64,000 nucleotides of DNA, from assembly GCA_946478665.1 (NCBI GenBank), contig CAMLCZ010000001.1, positions 434,001-498,000 of the forward strand, read 5' to 3'. Under the pieces are notes generated by a model that searched no databases, was not told the DNA's origin, and saw only the letters and a program-made list of their open reading frames with translations. The DNA comes from an uncultured Bartonella sp. GTDB lineage: Bacteria > Pseudomonadota > Alphaproteobacteria > Rhizobiales > Rhizobiaceae. Position numbers and translations under genes: made by a program. This document shows, in pieces, positions 30,197 to 39,603 of this stretch (position 1 is its first letter; each line of letters starts with the position of its first letter).

Positions 30197-32308
30197 TTAT
30201 TTCTTGTTGATATCTAGCTTTTTCAACCACACTTTGATGTCATGCACAGCCAATCCACCATTTGGTGCAGGTGAATCTGCACCTGTTAACACATTAATTC
30301 CTTCTCCCCACACAAAGCTACTGTTTGGAAAAAGCCCTTGTGAGATCAGGACGCCGCGTTTTATTCCAGAAAATAATTTTGCATGCAGGGCTACACTACC
30401 GCGGTCATTGCCAATCTCTACAAGATCCCCGTCATTTATCTGATATGCTTCAGCATCACTTGGGTGCAACATAAGCTCTGGCCGTTTTTCTTTAAGAATT
30501 GACGTTTCCGTTTCTGAAAAAGAAGAATTAAGAAAATTATGTGCCGGTGAAGTTGCTAGACGAAATGGATGTCGATCATCAGCGCTTTCAATTGCATTCC
30601 ATTGATCGGGAAAATCGGGCATTGAGCGATAAGGCCCCAAGTAGCCCATCGTTTTTGGAGGAGTATCTGGCGCAGGCGCCCCTGTCCATTGCGGTTTAAA
30701 ACGGAATTTCCGATCAGGCCAAGCAAAACCATTCAAAAAATGTGCCCGTTTAAATTCTGGCTGAACATCGAGCCAACGTTTTTCGCGCAATTCCTCATAA
30801 GTTCCGCGGTTGCTCGCGCGCAGCATTGAATCAATAAGCTCAATGGCTGTTTTATTGAAACCAGGTAAATGATTAAAGCCCAATCTTTTTGCCAATTCAT
30901 TTATCACATAAAGATTTGGTTTGGGGCCAAGTGGTGGTTCAATCAATTTAGGCCCTAGCAAAATATGTTGTTGCCCACCTCCACGGTAAATATCGTCATG
31001 CTCAAGAAACATTGTTGCAGGCAAAACCACGTCGGCGAATTTTGCCGTATCTGTCATAAACTGTTCATGAACAACGGTAAAAAGATCATCTCTAAGTAAT
31101 CCTTGCCGTATGAGACGCTGCTCAGGTGCAACATTTGCCGGATTAGTATTTTGGATAAATAGCCCCATTACGGGTATGTCTCCATAAAGGGCTTGTTTGT
31201 CTCCCAAAAGAATCCTGCCTATTTTTGACTCGTCTAGTGAACGGATATTCGGATCGGCATAAGCGGTTCCTTCAATTTCATTCTTGTTTAACGCAAAAAT
31301 ACTTGCGTTGGAAAAAAATGCTCCACCGCCTTCATATTGCCAAGCACCTAATACAGCCGGAATGCATAATGCCGCATGCATGGCAACTGCACCATTTCTC
31401 TGTCGAGTAAAACCATAGCCTAACCGAAAGAATGAGCGTTTGGTAGTGCCTACCCAATTGGCGTATGTTTCTATTTCTTCTACGGAAAGCCCCGTAATTG
31501 CAGCAGCCCACTCTGGTGTTTTGTCTAAAAGATGTTGTTTTAAACCATGTGGATCATCGGTATATTTTTCGAGATAGTCCCAATCTGCTAAATTATCGCG
31601 AAAAAGAATATGCATTATGGCGCAAGCAAGAGCAGCGTCTGTTCCCGGTTTTAAAACCAGTCCGAGATCAGCCTGTTTTACCGTTGCACTTTCAAAAATA
31701 TCGATAGCAATGATACGCGCACCACGATCTTTTCGTGCCTTAACAACATGTGTCATAACATTCACTTGGGTGCTGGCAGCGTTTGTTCCCCAAATAACAA
31801 TACAGTCCGATTTTTCCATTTCGCGCGGATCAACACCGGCTATGCGCCCAGTACCGGCGAAATAACCAGTCGTTGCGGTATTGGTACAAAAGGTAGAAAA
31901 CTGTCTGGAATAACCACCCGCATGCCGCAGCCGATTGATGGAATCCCGCTGCACCAATCCCATTGTTCCAGCAAAAAAATATGGCCAAATAGCAGTTGGA
32001 TCATAAGTCTTTGCAATATTTTGAAAACGCTGTGCAATCAAATCCAAAGCAGCGCCCCAAGTTGCTTCCTTCCATTGCCCCTCGCCTTTAGCACCAGCTC
32101 TTATCAAAGGCTGCAACAATCTATTGGGGTGATGGACGCGTTCGCTATATCGTGCAACTTTTGCGCAAATAACGCCTGCCGTATAGCTATTATCTTTTGC
32201 GCCTCTTATCCGCCCAATACGGTTTGGCGACAATATTTCTACGTCCAAGGCACACGTTGAAGGACAATCGTGGGGACATGCGGAATGGCCAATTGTTACA
32301 TTTTGCAT
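30197..32308 (-). CDS. Molybdopterin-dependent oxidoreductase (DMSO reductase family)
   Basis: 703-aa cytoplasmic protein of the DMSO reductase/formate dehydrogenase superfamily. A 4Fe-4S site is complete at the N-terminus: Cys 11, 15, 19 and 48 (CPHDCPSTC ... GVICAK). Cys 141 in FSTFCTNTATTGY lies where the Mo-ligand Cys or SeCys lies in formate dehydrogenase, so Cys ligation is likely. Further blocks are WGTNAASTQVNV, a conserved RxGYGFTRQRNGA, and the C-terminal molydop-binding domain (SPAHNFLNSSF, VEIGNDRGSVALHAK). There is no Tat signal and no adjacent electron-transfer subunit. Substrate unknown. It is 102 nt upstream of nagZ on the same strand. Confidence 0.92.
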   Translation of the reverse strand: MQNVTIGHSACPHDCPSTCALDVEILSPNRIGRIRGAKDNSYTAGVICAKVARYSERVHHPNRLLQPLIRAGAKGEGQWKEATWGAALDLIAQRFQNIAKTYDPTAIWPYFFAGTMGLVQRDSINRLRHAGGYSRQFSTFCTNTATTGYFAGTGRIAGVDPREMEKSDCIVIWGTNAASTQVNVMTHVVKARKDRGARIIAIDIFESATVKQADLGLVLKPGTDAALACAIMHILFRDNLADWDYLEKYTDDPHGLKQHLLDKTPEWAAAITGLSVEEIETYANWVGTTKRSFFRLGYGFTRQRNGAVAMHAALCIPAVLGAWQYEGGGAFFSNASIFALNKNEIEGTAYADPNIRSLDESKIGRILLGDKQALYGDIPVMGLFIQNTNPANVAPEQRLIRQGLLRDDLFTVVHEQFMTDTAKFADVVLPATMFLEHDDIYRGGGQQHILLGPKLIEPPLGPKPNLYVINELAKRLGFNHLPGFNKTAIELIDSMLRASNRGTYEELREKRWLDVQPEFKRAHFLNGFAWPDRKFRFKPQWTGAPAPDTPPKTMGYLGPYRSMPDFPDQWNAIESADDRHPFRLATSPAHNFLNSSFSETETSILKEKRPELMLHPSDAEAYQINDGDLVEIGNDRGSVALHAKLFSGIKRGVLISQGLFPNSSFVWGEGINVLTGADSPAPNGGLAVHDIKVWLKKLDINKK

Positions 32309-32925
32309 TATTCGAAAGCCCTAGAACTTGTGAATTGGATTTGTCTGTCACATGAAATTAAAATAGATACTCAACAAGGTTATCGTACAATTTTAATCGG
32401 TAGGAAATATTCTTTATAACAATTTTAAAATAAAGCTTGCACTTTCAGCGTAAAATGATTGTGACAGTAGCAAATGTGCAAGCAAAAGCAGCAGGTTGGT
32501 ACTAGACATCTCCCCTATTATACCATGCAATACATTGCGGCAGTCACATGGCAATTGCGGCAGGCGCGTGACGAAATTCCCTTGCAACATATCGCATATG
32601 TTTAATGTTTTTATTATTTTTAAGATTTTGCCACTTACAGTCGTATTTTGCCGATCAGATATTTTTTAACAATAAGGCAAATTATTATTTAGCGTAAGCG
32701 TGGCTTGAATTGGTGGACTTCGACGGTACATTTCGTTTAAGCATGATCTTATAAGTCGGTTCATCTTCTTGTTGGACTAAATTCCGTTAGCAACTTTATG
32801 ACAACTCCAATAGGCGCAAAACAACCAAAGAGCTGCAAGTTGATTTCATCATAAAGCCTGACCGACCCCACTGATCGGCTTGATTCCAACTATTGGTTTA
32901 AACTTCTGTTTTTGAGAGCATAAGC
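32309..32925. other. Long gap between divergent genes, RIME-like fragment
   Basis: 617 noncoding bases between the leftward oxidoreductase gene and the rightward L,D-transpeptidase gene, which should contain both promoters. A stretch at about 32731-32762 resembles one arm of the rhizobial palindromic repeat (see separate entry). A short TTGCGGCAG direct repeat occurs at 32535-32543 and 32553-32561. No tRNA or coding frame was recognised. Confidence 0.5.
32731..32762. repeat. Possible degenerate RIME-type palindrome arm
   Basis: The segment TTTAAGCATGATCTTAT (32736-32752) followed by AAGTCGGTTC resembles the AAGCATGATCTTATCC...CCGGTTC arm of interspersed palindromic repeats common between genes in Rhizobium and Brucella. 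The matching second arm is not visible, so this would be a decayed or partial copy. The call rests on memory of the consensus. Confidence 0.35.
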
Positions 32926-33675
32926 ATGGACAGACGTAACTTTATTCTGGCTGCTCCGGTATTTTTAGCCGGCTGCAATTTTCGCCATCCATTGCCTAAA
33001 ATGGTACCAATTAGTTCCGAGCAAAATGGCGAATATATTGTTGAGAATCCGGAACCGGAAATTATAACACGGAAAAATAGAATCGCGGCAAAACAACCAT
33101 TAGCCAAACGTCCAGCAGATCCCCATTATGCCGCTGTGACGGATAATGGCTTTTCGGTGCGCGCTATTGATACAAGTCGGATAAATCCTGAACTATTGCG
33201 GCAGGAAGTTGCTTTCAACCTCTCCTATAAACCCGGCACGATAGTTGTCGATCCAACAAATTTTTTCTGTTATTTCGTATTACCCAATAAACGCGCTATT
33301 CGCTATGGTGTTGGCGTGGCAAGATCATCAGCCACCGATTTTCAAGGCGAAGCAACGATTGGACGAAAGGCAATATGGCCTTCATGGCACCCAACCGCAA
33401 CCATGGTAAAACAACAACCCCAGAGATATGGCCATTTGGCTGATGGTATGCAGGGCGGACCTAACAATCCACTAGGTGCGCGTGCGCTTTATCTATATCG
33501 TGATGGGGCAGATACACTCTTTCGTTTACACGGCACTGTGGAACCATGGTCCATTGGCAAACGTGTTTCATCTGGTTGTATTCGTTTTTTCAATCAGGAC
33601 ATTATTGACCTTTATGAGCGTGTGCCTGTTGGTTCGCGTGCCGTGGTGCTACCGCATAAAATTGGTCTTGGCTAA
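32926..33675 (+). CDS. L,D-transpeptidase (YkuD family) with lipoprotein-type signal
   Basis: 249-aa YkuD enzyme, a paralogue of the one at 8124. The N-terminus MDRRNFILAAPVFLAGC is a short signal ending in a lipobox (LAGC, Cys 17) and has an RR pair followed by NF, so it may be a lipoprotein and possibly a Tat substrate. The YkuD domain starts near residue 100 (KPGTIVVDPTNFFCYFV). The active-site His is in RLHGTVEPWSIG and Cys in VSSGCIRFFNQD. Expected role: peptidoglycan 3-3 cross-linking or protein attachment. It is followed 29 nt later by rlmJ. Confidence 0.94.
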   Translation: MDRRNFILAAPVFLAGCNFRHPLPKMVPISSEQNGEYIVENPEPEIITRKNRIAAKQPLAKRPADPHYAAVTDNGFSVRAIDTSRINPELLRQEVAFNLSYKPGTIVVDPTNFFCYFVLPNKRAIRYGVGVARSSATDFQGEATIGRKAIWPSWHPTATMVKQQPQRYGHLADGMQGGPNNPLGARALYLYRDGADTLFRLHGTVEPWSIGKRVSSGCIRFFNQDIIDLYERVPVGSRAVVLPHKIGLG

Positions 33676-33704
33676 AGCGCTTGAGCCATGATAAGAATAA
33701 CCCT

Positions 33705-34562
33705 ATGAATTATCGCCATATTTATCACGCGGGCAATTTTGCCGACGTTTTCAAACATATTATTTTAACAAGAATTATTGAGTATCTGAAAAAGAAGGAT
33801 CATGCCTTCCGTATCATCGATACGCATGCTGGTATCGGCATATATGACTTGTCGTCTGTTGAAGCACAAAAAACCGGTGAATGGATTGATGGTGTCGGGC
33901 GCTTTCTCAATAAACCAATCGACCGTGAATTGGAATCGATTGTTTATCCTTGGCTTGATATTGTAAAAAAATTGAATGGCGGCAAAGCTGAAATAAAGCG
34001 TTATCCAGGCTCGCCCTATCTCACACGCGAACTGTTACGCAAGCAAGATAGGTTGACCGCTATTGAACTGCATGAAACAGATTATCAGACATTGGCGCAT
34101 AATTTTGCTGGCGATTATCAAACGCGCGTCATTCACCTTGATGGATATTTGGCTCTCGGTGCCCATGTACCACCGAAGGAAAAACGCGGTGCTATACTTG
34201 TTGACCCACCTTTTGAAAAAACAAATGAATTTTCGCTCATGCTGGAAGGCTTTAAAAAAGCATATCGTCGTTTTCCAAACGGTACCTACGCTTTTTGGTA
34301 TCCAGTAAAACATTATGATGAATTAAGCCACTTTATTAATGCGTTATCGGCAACCGAAATTCCAAAAATTCTTCGCTTGGAATTACGGATAAGACAGCGT
34401 TCGGAAATGCCAGGTTTAGATGGCAGCGGAATGATCGTTGTTAATCCACCATATGTTTTGGCTGATGAAATACAAAAATTGCAACCTCTTCTGTTAAATC
34501 GCCTATCGCAAGACAATCATTCACAATTAATCATTGAATGGGTGCGTGGCGAAGCTGTTTGA
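33705..34562 (+). CDS. rlmJ: 23S rRNA (adenine2030-N6)-methyltransferase RlmJ
   Basis: 285-aa methyltransferase modifying A2030 of 23S rRNA. The family N-terminus MNYRHIYHAGNFADVFKHI is exact, and catalytic motif IV is ILVDPPFEKTNEF (about residues 165-177). YPGSPYLTRELLR and GSGMIVVNPPYVL are further blocks. The ATG at 33705 is chosen because it gives this N-terminus; a TTG 24 nt upstream would add eight unrelated residues. Confidence 0.96.
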   Translation: MNYRHIYHAGNFADVFKHIILTRIIEYLKKKDHAFRIIDTHAGIGIYDLSSVEAQKTGEWIDGVGRFLNKPIDRELESIVYPWLDIVKKLNGGKAEIKRYPGSPYLTRELLRKQDRLTAIELHETDYQTLAHNFAGDYQTRVIHLDGYLALGAHVPPKEKRGAILVDPPFEKTNEFSLMLEGFKKAYRRFPNGTYAFWYPVKHYDELSHFINALSATEIPKILRLELRIRQRSEMPGLDGSGMIVVNPPYVLADEIQKLQPLLLNRLSQDNHSQLIIEWVRGEAV

Positions 34563-34617
34563 GCTTGACGTAAGAAATGCAATGAAACATATTGATGCTA
34601 ATCAATGACAAGATGGA

Positions 34618-35094
34618 ATGAACATGCAAACTTCATCATTCTCTAACAGAATTTTTCGTAAAGCTTTCTATGCGTCCTTTGCTGTCATAGGACTTGCTGG
34701 CGCAGTTAATACTGCCCATGCTGCAGATATATTAAGCAATGCATCCCCTTCTTTCGCCAATGCTGGTGCTTGTGCCTATGAGCATGTTCTTAGCGCTGTT
34801 AATTATAAATTCTATCATGAAGTCCGCCATGTGCCGGATTTGCCAGTTGTCCGCATAAAAGACATGGCCAATATTGTTCAGACACGTGAAGAGCCCGCAG
34901 CTACAAAGCTCAATATCAGTCGGCAATTTTGTCAGGCTACTGCCATCATGAATGATGGAAGCAGTTATCCTGTTTATTATATGGTAGAATTTGGCCAAGG
35001 CTTTACAGGTGTCGGCGGATTTAACGTTGAATTCTGTGTTGAAGGCTTCGATAAGTGGCGCATTCAGGATGGCAATTGTCGGGCAGTACGATAA
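34618..35094 (+). CDS. Unknown exported protein
   Basis: 158-aa protein I do not recognise. A Sec signal peptide covers residues 1-35, cleaving after TAHA. The mature part has four cysteines (GACAYEH, RQFCQAT, VEFCVEG, GNCRAVR), a pattern that could form two disulfides in the periplasm, and a beta-rich composition (YPVYYMVEFGQGF). It starts 55 nt after rlmJ with a GATGGA sequence before the first of two ATG codons (34618, 34624). It may belong to a family confined to Rhizobiales. Confidence 0.8.
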   Translation: MNMQTSSFSNRIFRKAFYASFAVIGLAGAVNTAHAADILSNASPSFANAGACAYEHVLSAVNYKFYHEVRHVPDLPVVRIKDMANIVQTREEPAATKLNISRQFCQATAIMNDGSSYPVYYMVEFGQGFTGVGGFNVEFCVEGFDKWRIQDGNCRAVR

Positions 35095-35801
35095 TAGCGT
35101 TATCAGCTGCTAATTTTGCCTATTTCTAACGGAAGTGTAGTTCGAAAGAACACTATCTTAATATTAGCATTAAACAGATCATTGTTGTTGTAAAACAACA
35201 TATGAGTAATTACGCACTTTTAAAGCCTTTAAGCGGAAATTTGCGTTTATCACAAATGATGGTGAGGTTGTCGTAACTGCGCCATCATTGCAGTTCAATT
35301 TGATTGCTTTCAAAAACACTCGATGACCAGTTGAAACACTTCATTTTGCATTGATTGCTTTTGCTATTGTCCTTTTTCTACCAAAGGTTGTTTTCAATAT
35401 AAGTAGAATAAAACAACGATACACTAACTAGTTTGGAAATCAAATATACCCACGTTTTCCTGTGCTTGGTGAGCAAATGCAAGCTTGGCGCCGTTACTTT
35501 TGCCAAGCCGTGACTTTTACCAAGTCGTCACTTTTGCTAAGCCGTCACGTTCACTAGGTCGCCACTTTTGCTAATCTATGCTGTCGCTTTTAAGAGCATA
35601 TGTTTTGGTCGTATGTAATCGTCCCTATATAATTACGGTGACAGGTTGATAGGCTAAAGCTAAACCTTTATCTGGCAATGCCTTCTCTCTTGTTTGATAC
35701 TTGATTTCACTGTCAATAATAGCCATCTTAGAAAACCACAGTATAAGTTTTGAAATTCAAAACTTATGATGGATAACATCTAGCGGATCATTATTAGAAT
35801 C
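35095..35801. other. Longest gap in the window, carries tandem repeat
   Basis: 707 noncoding bases between the unknown exported protein and the SDR gene. The main feature is a 17-bp tandem repeat at 35486-35570 (listed). A short inverted pair flanks AAAACTTATGA near the right end (TTTTGAAATTCAAAA at 35750-35764). No coding frame above about 60 codons and no tRNA-like fold was seen. Confidence 0.6.
35486..35570. repeat. 17-bp intergenic tandem repeat, five units
   Basis: Five head-to-tail 17-bp units: 35486-35502, 35503-35519, 35520-35536, 35537-35553 and 35554-35570. Examples are CCAAGTCGTCACTTTTG (unit 3) and CTAGGTCGCCACTTTTG (unit 5); consensus CYAAGYCGTCACTTTTG. The first unit is the most diverged. 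There are no spacers, so it is not CRISPR; 17 is not a multiple of 3, so it is not a peptide repeat. It may be a minisatellite or an array of protein-binding sites. Confidence 0.85.
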
Positions 35802-36563
35802 ATGAACACAAAGCGGCCAGTTGCCTTGATTACAGGTGGAGCTAAAAGATTAGGTGCTGCCATGGCACTTGACTTGGCGCGTCATGGTTTCAACATTGCT
35901 ATCCATTATAATAATGGCAAACAAGAAGCTGAAGAACTAGCCAATAATCTACAAAAACTAGGTGTATCCGCGCGCTCATTTCATTCTGATCTTGTGAAAA
36001 CTTGTGGTGATGGACTTATAGAACGTGTTGTTGAAGAAATGGGGTCGGTGGACTTGCTTATCAACAATGCCTCGATATTTCTTGATGATGGGATCGGCGC
36101 ACTTGATGAAGAAGTCTGGAATAATCATTTTGCACTGCATTTACGCACGCCTGCCCAATTGGCGGATAGAATGCGGCATTATTTGCCCGATCATAATGAT
36201 GGGCTGATCGTCAATATGATTGACCAGCGCGTTTTAAAGCTTAATCCAAATTTTCTGTCCTATACTTTGTCGAAATCCGCATTATGGACATTAACGCGCA
36301 CTCTAGCACAAGCGCTCGCGCCACGGATACGCGTCAATGCCATTGCACCTGGACCATCGCTAAAAAGCCCAAGGCAAAGTGATGAAGATTTTCTAAAACA
36401 GACACATTCGGTATTATTGCAGCGTGGACCAAATTTACAAGAATTTGGAGCGACAATACGCTATTTCTGGCAGCAAAAATCGGTTACCGGACAGATGATA
36501 GCCTTGGACGGCGGACAACATCTTATGTGGCAAACACCAGATATTGCAGGACAAGTCGAGTAG
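35802..36563 (+). CDS. Short-chain dehydrogenase/reductase (pteridine reductase-like)
   Basis: 253-aa SDR with a Rossmann fold binding NAD(P)H. The cofactor motif [12 protein letters not shown] (residues 12-23) carries an Arg as in NADPH-dependent pteridine reductases/FolM. NNAS and the catalytic YTLSK (Tyr-x3-Lys, about residues 157-161) follow; RVNAIAPGP and LDGGQH are typical. Relatives just upstream of uvrC in Brucella are annotated only as SDR. The stop TAG lies 2 nt before the uvrC start, so the two are co-transcribed. Substrate unknown. Confidence 0.9.
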   Translation: MNTKRPVALITGGAKRLGAAMALDLARHGFNIAIHYNNGKQEAEELANNLQKLGVSARSFHSDLVKTCGDGLIERVVEEMGSVDLLINNASIFLDDGIGALDEEVWNNHFALHLRTPAQLADRMRHYLPDHNDGLIVNMIDQRVLKLNPNFLSYTLSKSALWTLTRTLAQALAPRIRVNAIAPGPSLKSPRQSDEDFLKQTHSVLLQRGPNLQEFGATIRYFWQQKSVTGQMIALDGGQHLMWQTPDIAGQVE

Positions 36564-36565
36564 AT

Positions 36566-38575
36566 ATGGATCATCGGTACGAAACAAATTCTGGTGAAGA
36601 AGACGATTCGATTGCATCCGAAGCAGGCGCAAAGAATGGGGTCAGCACACCGGATATTATCTGGGATAATGCCCATATACAAAACAGCGATCATCAGCTT
36701 ACAGGTGCACCGCTTATTCAGGAATTTGTCAAAAACCTACCGAATAAGCCAGGTGTTTACCGTATGTTTGATGAGGAAGGTAACGTTCTTTACGTTGGTA
36801 AAGCACGGAACTTAAAAAAACGCGTATCAAATTATGCGCGTGGGCATGGGCATAATAACCGTATTGCCCGTATGATCCGTGCAACCCATTATATGGAATT
36901 TGTCGTCACCAATACCGAAACGGAAGCACTTCTTCTGGAAGCGAATCTTATCAAGAGGTTACGCCCGCGTTTTAATGTGCTTTTGCGTGATGATAAGAGC
37001 TTTCCTTATATCATTATTACGCGTGATAGCCGCGCACCGGCAATTTACAAACACCGCGGTGCGCGTTCTCGCAAGGGTGATTATTTTGGTCCTTTTGCTT
37101 CTGCTGGCGCAGTGACGCGTACGATCAATGCAATGCAACGCGCGTTTTTATTGCGTACCTGCACAGATTCTGTTCTGGAAAGTCGCACCAGACCTTGTCT
37201 TCTCTATCAAATCAAACGTTGTTCAGCGCCTTGCACGCATGAAATAAGTGATGAAGATTATATGAAGCTGGTTGATGAAGCTGAAGCGTTCCTATCTGGA
37301 AAAAGCCGAGCCATTCAGGATAATATGGCGAAGATCATGCATCAAGCGGCAGAAAATTTGGATTTTGAACGTGCTGCAGTTATACGTGATCGTTTATCTG
37401 CATTGTCGCACATACAAGGACATCAGGAAATTAATCCGCAAACCGTGGAAGAAGCAGATGTTTTTGCCATTGCGCAGCAAGGCGGCATGACCTGTATTCA
37501 GGTATTTTTCTTCAGAACCGGTCAAAATTGGGGAAACCGCGCCTATTTCCCCAAAGCGGATCCATCAATTTCAGCCGGTGAAGTGCTGGGCGCATTTCTG
37601 GCGCAATTTTATGATGACAAACCGATACCCAAACTTGTTCTACTATCGGAACATGTTGAAGAGGAAGAGTTATTGACGGCAGCTCTGTCCGAGGCGGCAC
37701 AGCGTAAGATTGTCATCAGCGTTCCCCAAAGAGGTGAAAGAAAATCATTGGTGGTTCATGCTGAAACCAATGCCCGTGAAGCATTGGGCAGACGCTTGGC
37801 TGAAACATCAACACAAGATAAACTTTTACAGGGCATGGCTGAAACTTTTGGTCTTGCCACCGTCCCTCGCCGCATTGAGGTTTATGATAACTCGCACATT
37901 ATGGGGACAAATGCCGTTGGTGGAATGATCGTTGCTGGACGTGAAGGATTTATCAAGAATCAATATCGCAAATTCAATATCCGCTCGACCGATATTACGC
38001 CCGGTGATGACTTTGGCATGATGAAAGAGGTTATCGAGCGTCGTTTTACGCGCTTACTAAAAGACTATGGCTTACCTGACAAGAAAACGGAGAATGAACC
38101 TGCTTCCGATGATGCTTTTCCAGCTTGGCCAGATGTTATTTTAATTGACGGCGGCGAAGGGCAAATGGGCGTTGTCAATAAAATGTTGCGGGAATTGGGG
38201 GTGGATAGCGTTGTAACAGCCATTGGCGTTGCAAAAGGTGTTGACCGTGAAGCAGGAAGAGAAAGATTCTTCTTATCAGGCCGACCGGCTTTCATGTTAC
38301 CGCCACGCGATCCAGTATTGTATTTTTTACAACGTTTACGCGATGAAGCCCATAGATTTGCAATCGGAACTCACCGCTCCAAACGAAAAAAAGAAATGAT
38401 GAAAAACCCACTCGATGAAATCGACGGAATCGGTCCAGCACGCAAACGGGCATTACTAAGCCACTTTGGCACAGCAAAAGCTGTTGCGAGAGCCGCTGTT
38501 GAAGATCTTATGAAAATTGAGGGAATATCTGCTGCAACAGCACAACAAATTCATGATCATTTTAATGAAAGATAA
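36566..38575 (+). CDS. uvrC: Excinuclease ABC subunit C
   Basis: 669-aa nuclease that makes both incisions in nucleotide excision repair. The GIY-YIG domain is at about residues 60-145 ([23 protein letters not shown]), the UVR motif for UvrB contact at about 265-300 ([18 protein letters not shown]), the RNase H-like 5' nuclease domain in the middle ([24 protein letters not shown]), and helix-hairpin-helix repeats at the end ([17 protein letters not shown]). The ATG at 36566 directly follows the SDR stop. The first 50 residues are an acidic extension not seen in E. coli. Confidence 0.98.
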   Translation: MDHRYETNSGEEDDSIASEAGAKNGVSTPDIIWDNAHIQNSDHQLTGAPLIQEFVKNLPNKPGVYRMFDEEGNVLYVGKARNLKKRVSNYARGHGHNNRIARMIRATHYMEFVVTNTETEALLLEANLIKRLRPRFNVLLRDDKSFPYIIITRDSRAPAIYKHRGARSRKGDYFGPFASAGAVTRTINAMQRAFLLRTCTDSVLESRTRPCLLYQIKRCSAPCTHEISDEDYMKLVDEAEAFLSGKSRAIQDNMAKIMHQAAENLDFERAAVIRDRLSALSHIQGHQEINPQTVEEADVFAIAQQGGMTCIQVFFFRTGQNWGNRAYFPKADPSISAGEVLGAFLAQFYDDKPIPKLVLLSEHVEEEELLTAALSEAAQRKIVISVPQRGERKSLVVHAETNAREALGRRLAETSTQDKLLQGMAETFGLATVPRRIEVYDNSHIMGTNAVGGMIVAGREGFIKNQYRKFNIRSTDITPGDDFGMMKEVIERRFTRLLKDYGLPDKKTENEPASDDAFPAWPDVILIDGGEGQMGVVNKMLRELGVDSVVTAIGVAKGVDREAGRERFFLSGRPAFMLPPRDPVLYFLQRLRDEAHRFAIGTHRSKRKKEMMKNPLDEIDGIGPARKRALLSHFGTAKAVARAAVEDLMKIEGISAATAQQIHDHFNER

Positions 38576-38754
38576 TGCTTGTTTCAGCAAAGAGTATTGA
38601 TAAAGTGTACAAGATCAATAAAGTTCAAAAAAGCTTTCTATTGAACAATGGCAAAGGTGCGTTACCTGTTAAAAACTTGGTCTTTTACAATTTGTCCGTT
38701 TTCATATGGCAATGATCATGATCAAAACACATAAAAAGGACTGAATTCGGCATT

Positions 38755-39336
38755 ATGGAGAAACATACTTTTTCGCTGCCAAATATTCTTACCTATGCTC
38801 GTATTGTAGCTGTGCCATTGGTCGTTCTATGTTTTTTTGTGGAAGGACGCTTACAGTCGACCGATGCAGCACGCTGGACCGCCGTAAGCATTTTTATCAT
38901 TGCTTCCATTACCGATTTTTTTGATGGATACCTTGCCCGTATATGGAAACAAACATCCAATATTGGTCGTATGCTTGACCCTATTGCCGATAAACTACTT
39001 GTTTCCGCCTGCTTATTATTGCTAGCTGCAGACACGACAATTGCAGGTTGGACCTTATGGGCAGCTATTATTATTCTTTGCCGTGAAATACTGGTTTCTG
39101 GATTAAGAGAATATCTGGCTTCGCTAAAAGTTAGTGTTCCCGTATCCCGCTTGGCAAAATGGAAGACAACTGTGCAAATGTTTGCAATTGTTTTTCTACT
39201 TGCCGGACCGGCAGGTGATAAGGTAATCCCTTATTCAACCGAGTTTGGCCTTATTATGTTATGGCTTGCCGCCATTCTTACTTTATGGACTGGTTGGGAT
39301 TATTTTAGGGCTGGCCTTAAACATGTGATCGATTGA
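38755..39336 (+). CDS. pgsA: CDP-diacylglycerol-glycerol-3-phosphate 3-phosphatidyltransferase
   Basis: 193-aa inner-membrane enzyme making phosphatidylglycerol phosphate. The CDP-alcohol phosphotransferase motif is complete at about residues 61-87: DFFDGYLAR, then G eight residues on, then MLDPIADK (pattern DxxDGxxARx8GxxxDxxxD). It has about four to five hydrophobic spans. It follows uvrC by 179 nt and precedes moaD by 10 nt. Confidence 0.97.
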   Translation: MEKHTFSLPNILTYARIVAVPLVVLCFFVEGRLQSTDAARWTAVSIFIIASITDFFDGYLARIWKQTSNIGRMLDPIADKLLVSACLLLLAADTTIAGWTLWAAIIILCREILVSGLREYLASLKVSVPVSRLAKWKTTVQMFAIVFLLAGPAGDKVIPYSTEFGLIMLWLAAILTLWTGWDYFRAGLKHVID

Positions 39337-39346
39337 AAGTTATTCC

Positions 39347-39598
39347 ATGATATTACGCTATTTTGCTTGGGTTCGTGAAAGAATTGGGCTCGATGAGGAA
39401 AATTTGGAACTTCCGGAAACGGTAGTAACAATTTCTGACCTACTCAACTATCTTCAAACACGCGGCGACAATTATGCTTATGCATTGGAAAAGCCTGAAT
39501 TTATCCGCGTTGCAGTTGATCAAGAGCATGTTGACCACGATAGTAAGATCAATGATGCCAAAGAAATCGCTCTCTTTCCTCCTATGACAGGTGGTTGA
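39347..39598 (+). CDS. moaD: Molybdopterin synthase sulfur carrier subunit MoaD
   Basis: 83-aa ubiquitin-like protein whose C-terminal GlyGly (PPMTGG) is thiocarboxylated and donates sulfur to molybdopterin. The N-terminus ILRYFAWVRERIGLDEENL and EIALFPPMTGG are typical. It lies 10 nt after pgsA; moaE starts 5 nt after its stop, so the two subunits of molybdopterin synthase are made together. Confidence 0.97.
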   Translation: MILRYFAWVRERIGLDEENLELPETVVTISDLLNYLQTRGDNYAYALEKPEFIRVAVDQEHVDHDSKINDAKEIALFPPMTGG

Positions 39599-39603
39599 AA
39601 CCT

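Noticed and set aside
35486-35570. CRISPR array
   Set aside because: The 17-bp units are directly adjacent with no unique spacers, and no cas genes are in the window.
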